A stretch of 64,000 nucleotides of DNA. Origin: Prevotella sp. P5-108. Its GTDB lineage: Bacteria > Bacteroidota > Bacteroidia > Bacteroidales > Bacteroidaceae. Under the pieces are notes generated by a model that ran no database searches, was not told the DNA's origin, and worked only from the letters and a program-made list of their open reading frames with translations. The stretch lies in the NCBI RefSeq assembly GCF_002251385.1, contig NZ_NPJJ01000018.1, positions 221,851 to 285,850 on the forward strand. The letters are read 5' to 3'. Both the position numbers and the translations under genes were made by a program. Each line of letters begins with the position of its first letter. Position 1 is the stretch's first letter. Positions 63,835-64,000 of the stretch are shown here, piece by piece.

Positions 63835-64000
63835 CTTTTTGATTGCGATTTTATCAATTATGGCTCGTAAGTATGACTATTCCTAAAATTAGTTGACAGA
63901 ATTGGATGCGATTAACTAATTAGGTTTACTACTTTTATTCAGTTCTCTGTTTTACTTTACAAGTTCTGTTAGTTGAACTGATTTGTTTTACAAGATTTCA
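63835..64000. other. A+T-rich end of window, no gene seen
   Basis: The last ~165 bases show no coding or RNA signal and end within the island or its right flank. Confidence 0.4.

Overview
The window reads as a chromosomal segment of a Bacteroidales bacterium, most likely Prevotellaceae. Three signals agree: promoters of the Bacteroidetes type (TTTG, 19-20 bases, TAnnTTTG) recur before many genes; there are two SusC/SusD pairs, one in a full polysaccharide-utilisation locus; and one secreted protein ends in a Prevotella-type VYNLNGQ...GIYI.NGKKV tail. The backbone is GC-rich. The secreted-protein gene at 4.8-6.8 kb, the second SusCD pair at 43.2-47.5 kb and the island at 50.4-63.8 kb are visibly richer in A+T, which suggests transfer.

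Layout. 0-3.8 kb: complete fumarate reductase/succinate dehydrogenase operon with promoter and terminator. 3.8-7.6 kb: repeat-rich stretch around a secreted Ig-like/adhesin protein and a small companion peptide. 7.7-12.4 kb: THUMP-like methyltransferase, then an acetyltransferase gene and a secreted SLH-like gene that are both cut off and joined tail to tail, then a short TerB-family remnant. 12.4-17.9 kb: DUF234-type ATPase, an 84-bp triple repeat carrying a promoter, ruvB, coaD, and a ybeY gene fused in frame to a GH13 amylase with its own signal peptide. 18.0-29.1 kb: a polysaccharide-utilisation locus (membrane AraC regulator, GH30, SusC, SusD, two surface lipoproteins, secreted phosphoesterase). 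29.2-33.3 kb: DUF59 Fe-S protein, lpxH, and on the other strand EamA / response regulator / histidine kinase and an HU-winged-helix protein. 33.7-37.9 kb: four-gene operon resembling aminoarabinose-type lipid A decoration (ArnT-like transferase, UDP-uronate epimerase, GT2, double LAB_N membrane protein). 38.1-41.4 kb: fucI and fucP. 41.6-47.5 kb: unknown secreted protein and an enzyme-less SusC/SusD pair. 47.6-50.0 kb: CPBP protease, ribF, HAD phosphatase. 50.3 kb: tRNA-Met.

The tRNA marks the edge of a defence island carried wholly on the minus strand. From its promoter near 63.78 kb it encodes a small HTH protein, two small DUF3791-type proteins, a C5 cytosine DNA methyltransferase, a MutL/MORC-like GHKL ATPase, a Z1-domain ATPase, a PD-(D/E)XK protein, an AIPR protein, a nuclease-helicase of the DUF2075 class, a Nudix hydrolase and an AlbA/Schlafen-type ATP-binding protein. 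The core (methylase, MutL-like, Z1, PD-(D/E)XK, AIPR) matches a known anti-phage/restriction architecture, which I recall as Mza. The small HTH/DUF3791 genes and the trailing DUF2075-Nudix-AlbA genes are the less explored part. GCGAACA motifs sit at both ends of the island and no integrase is in the window.
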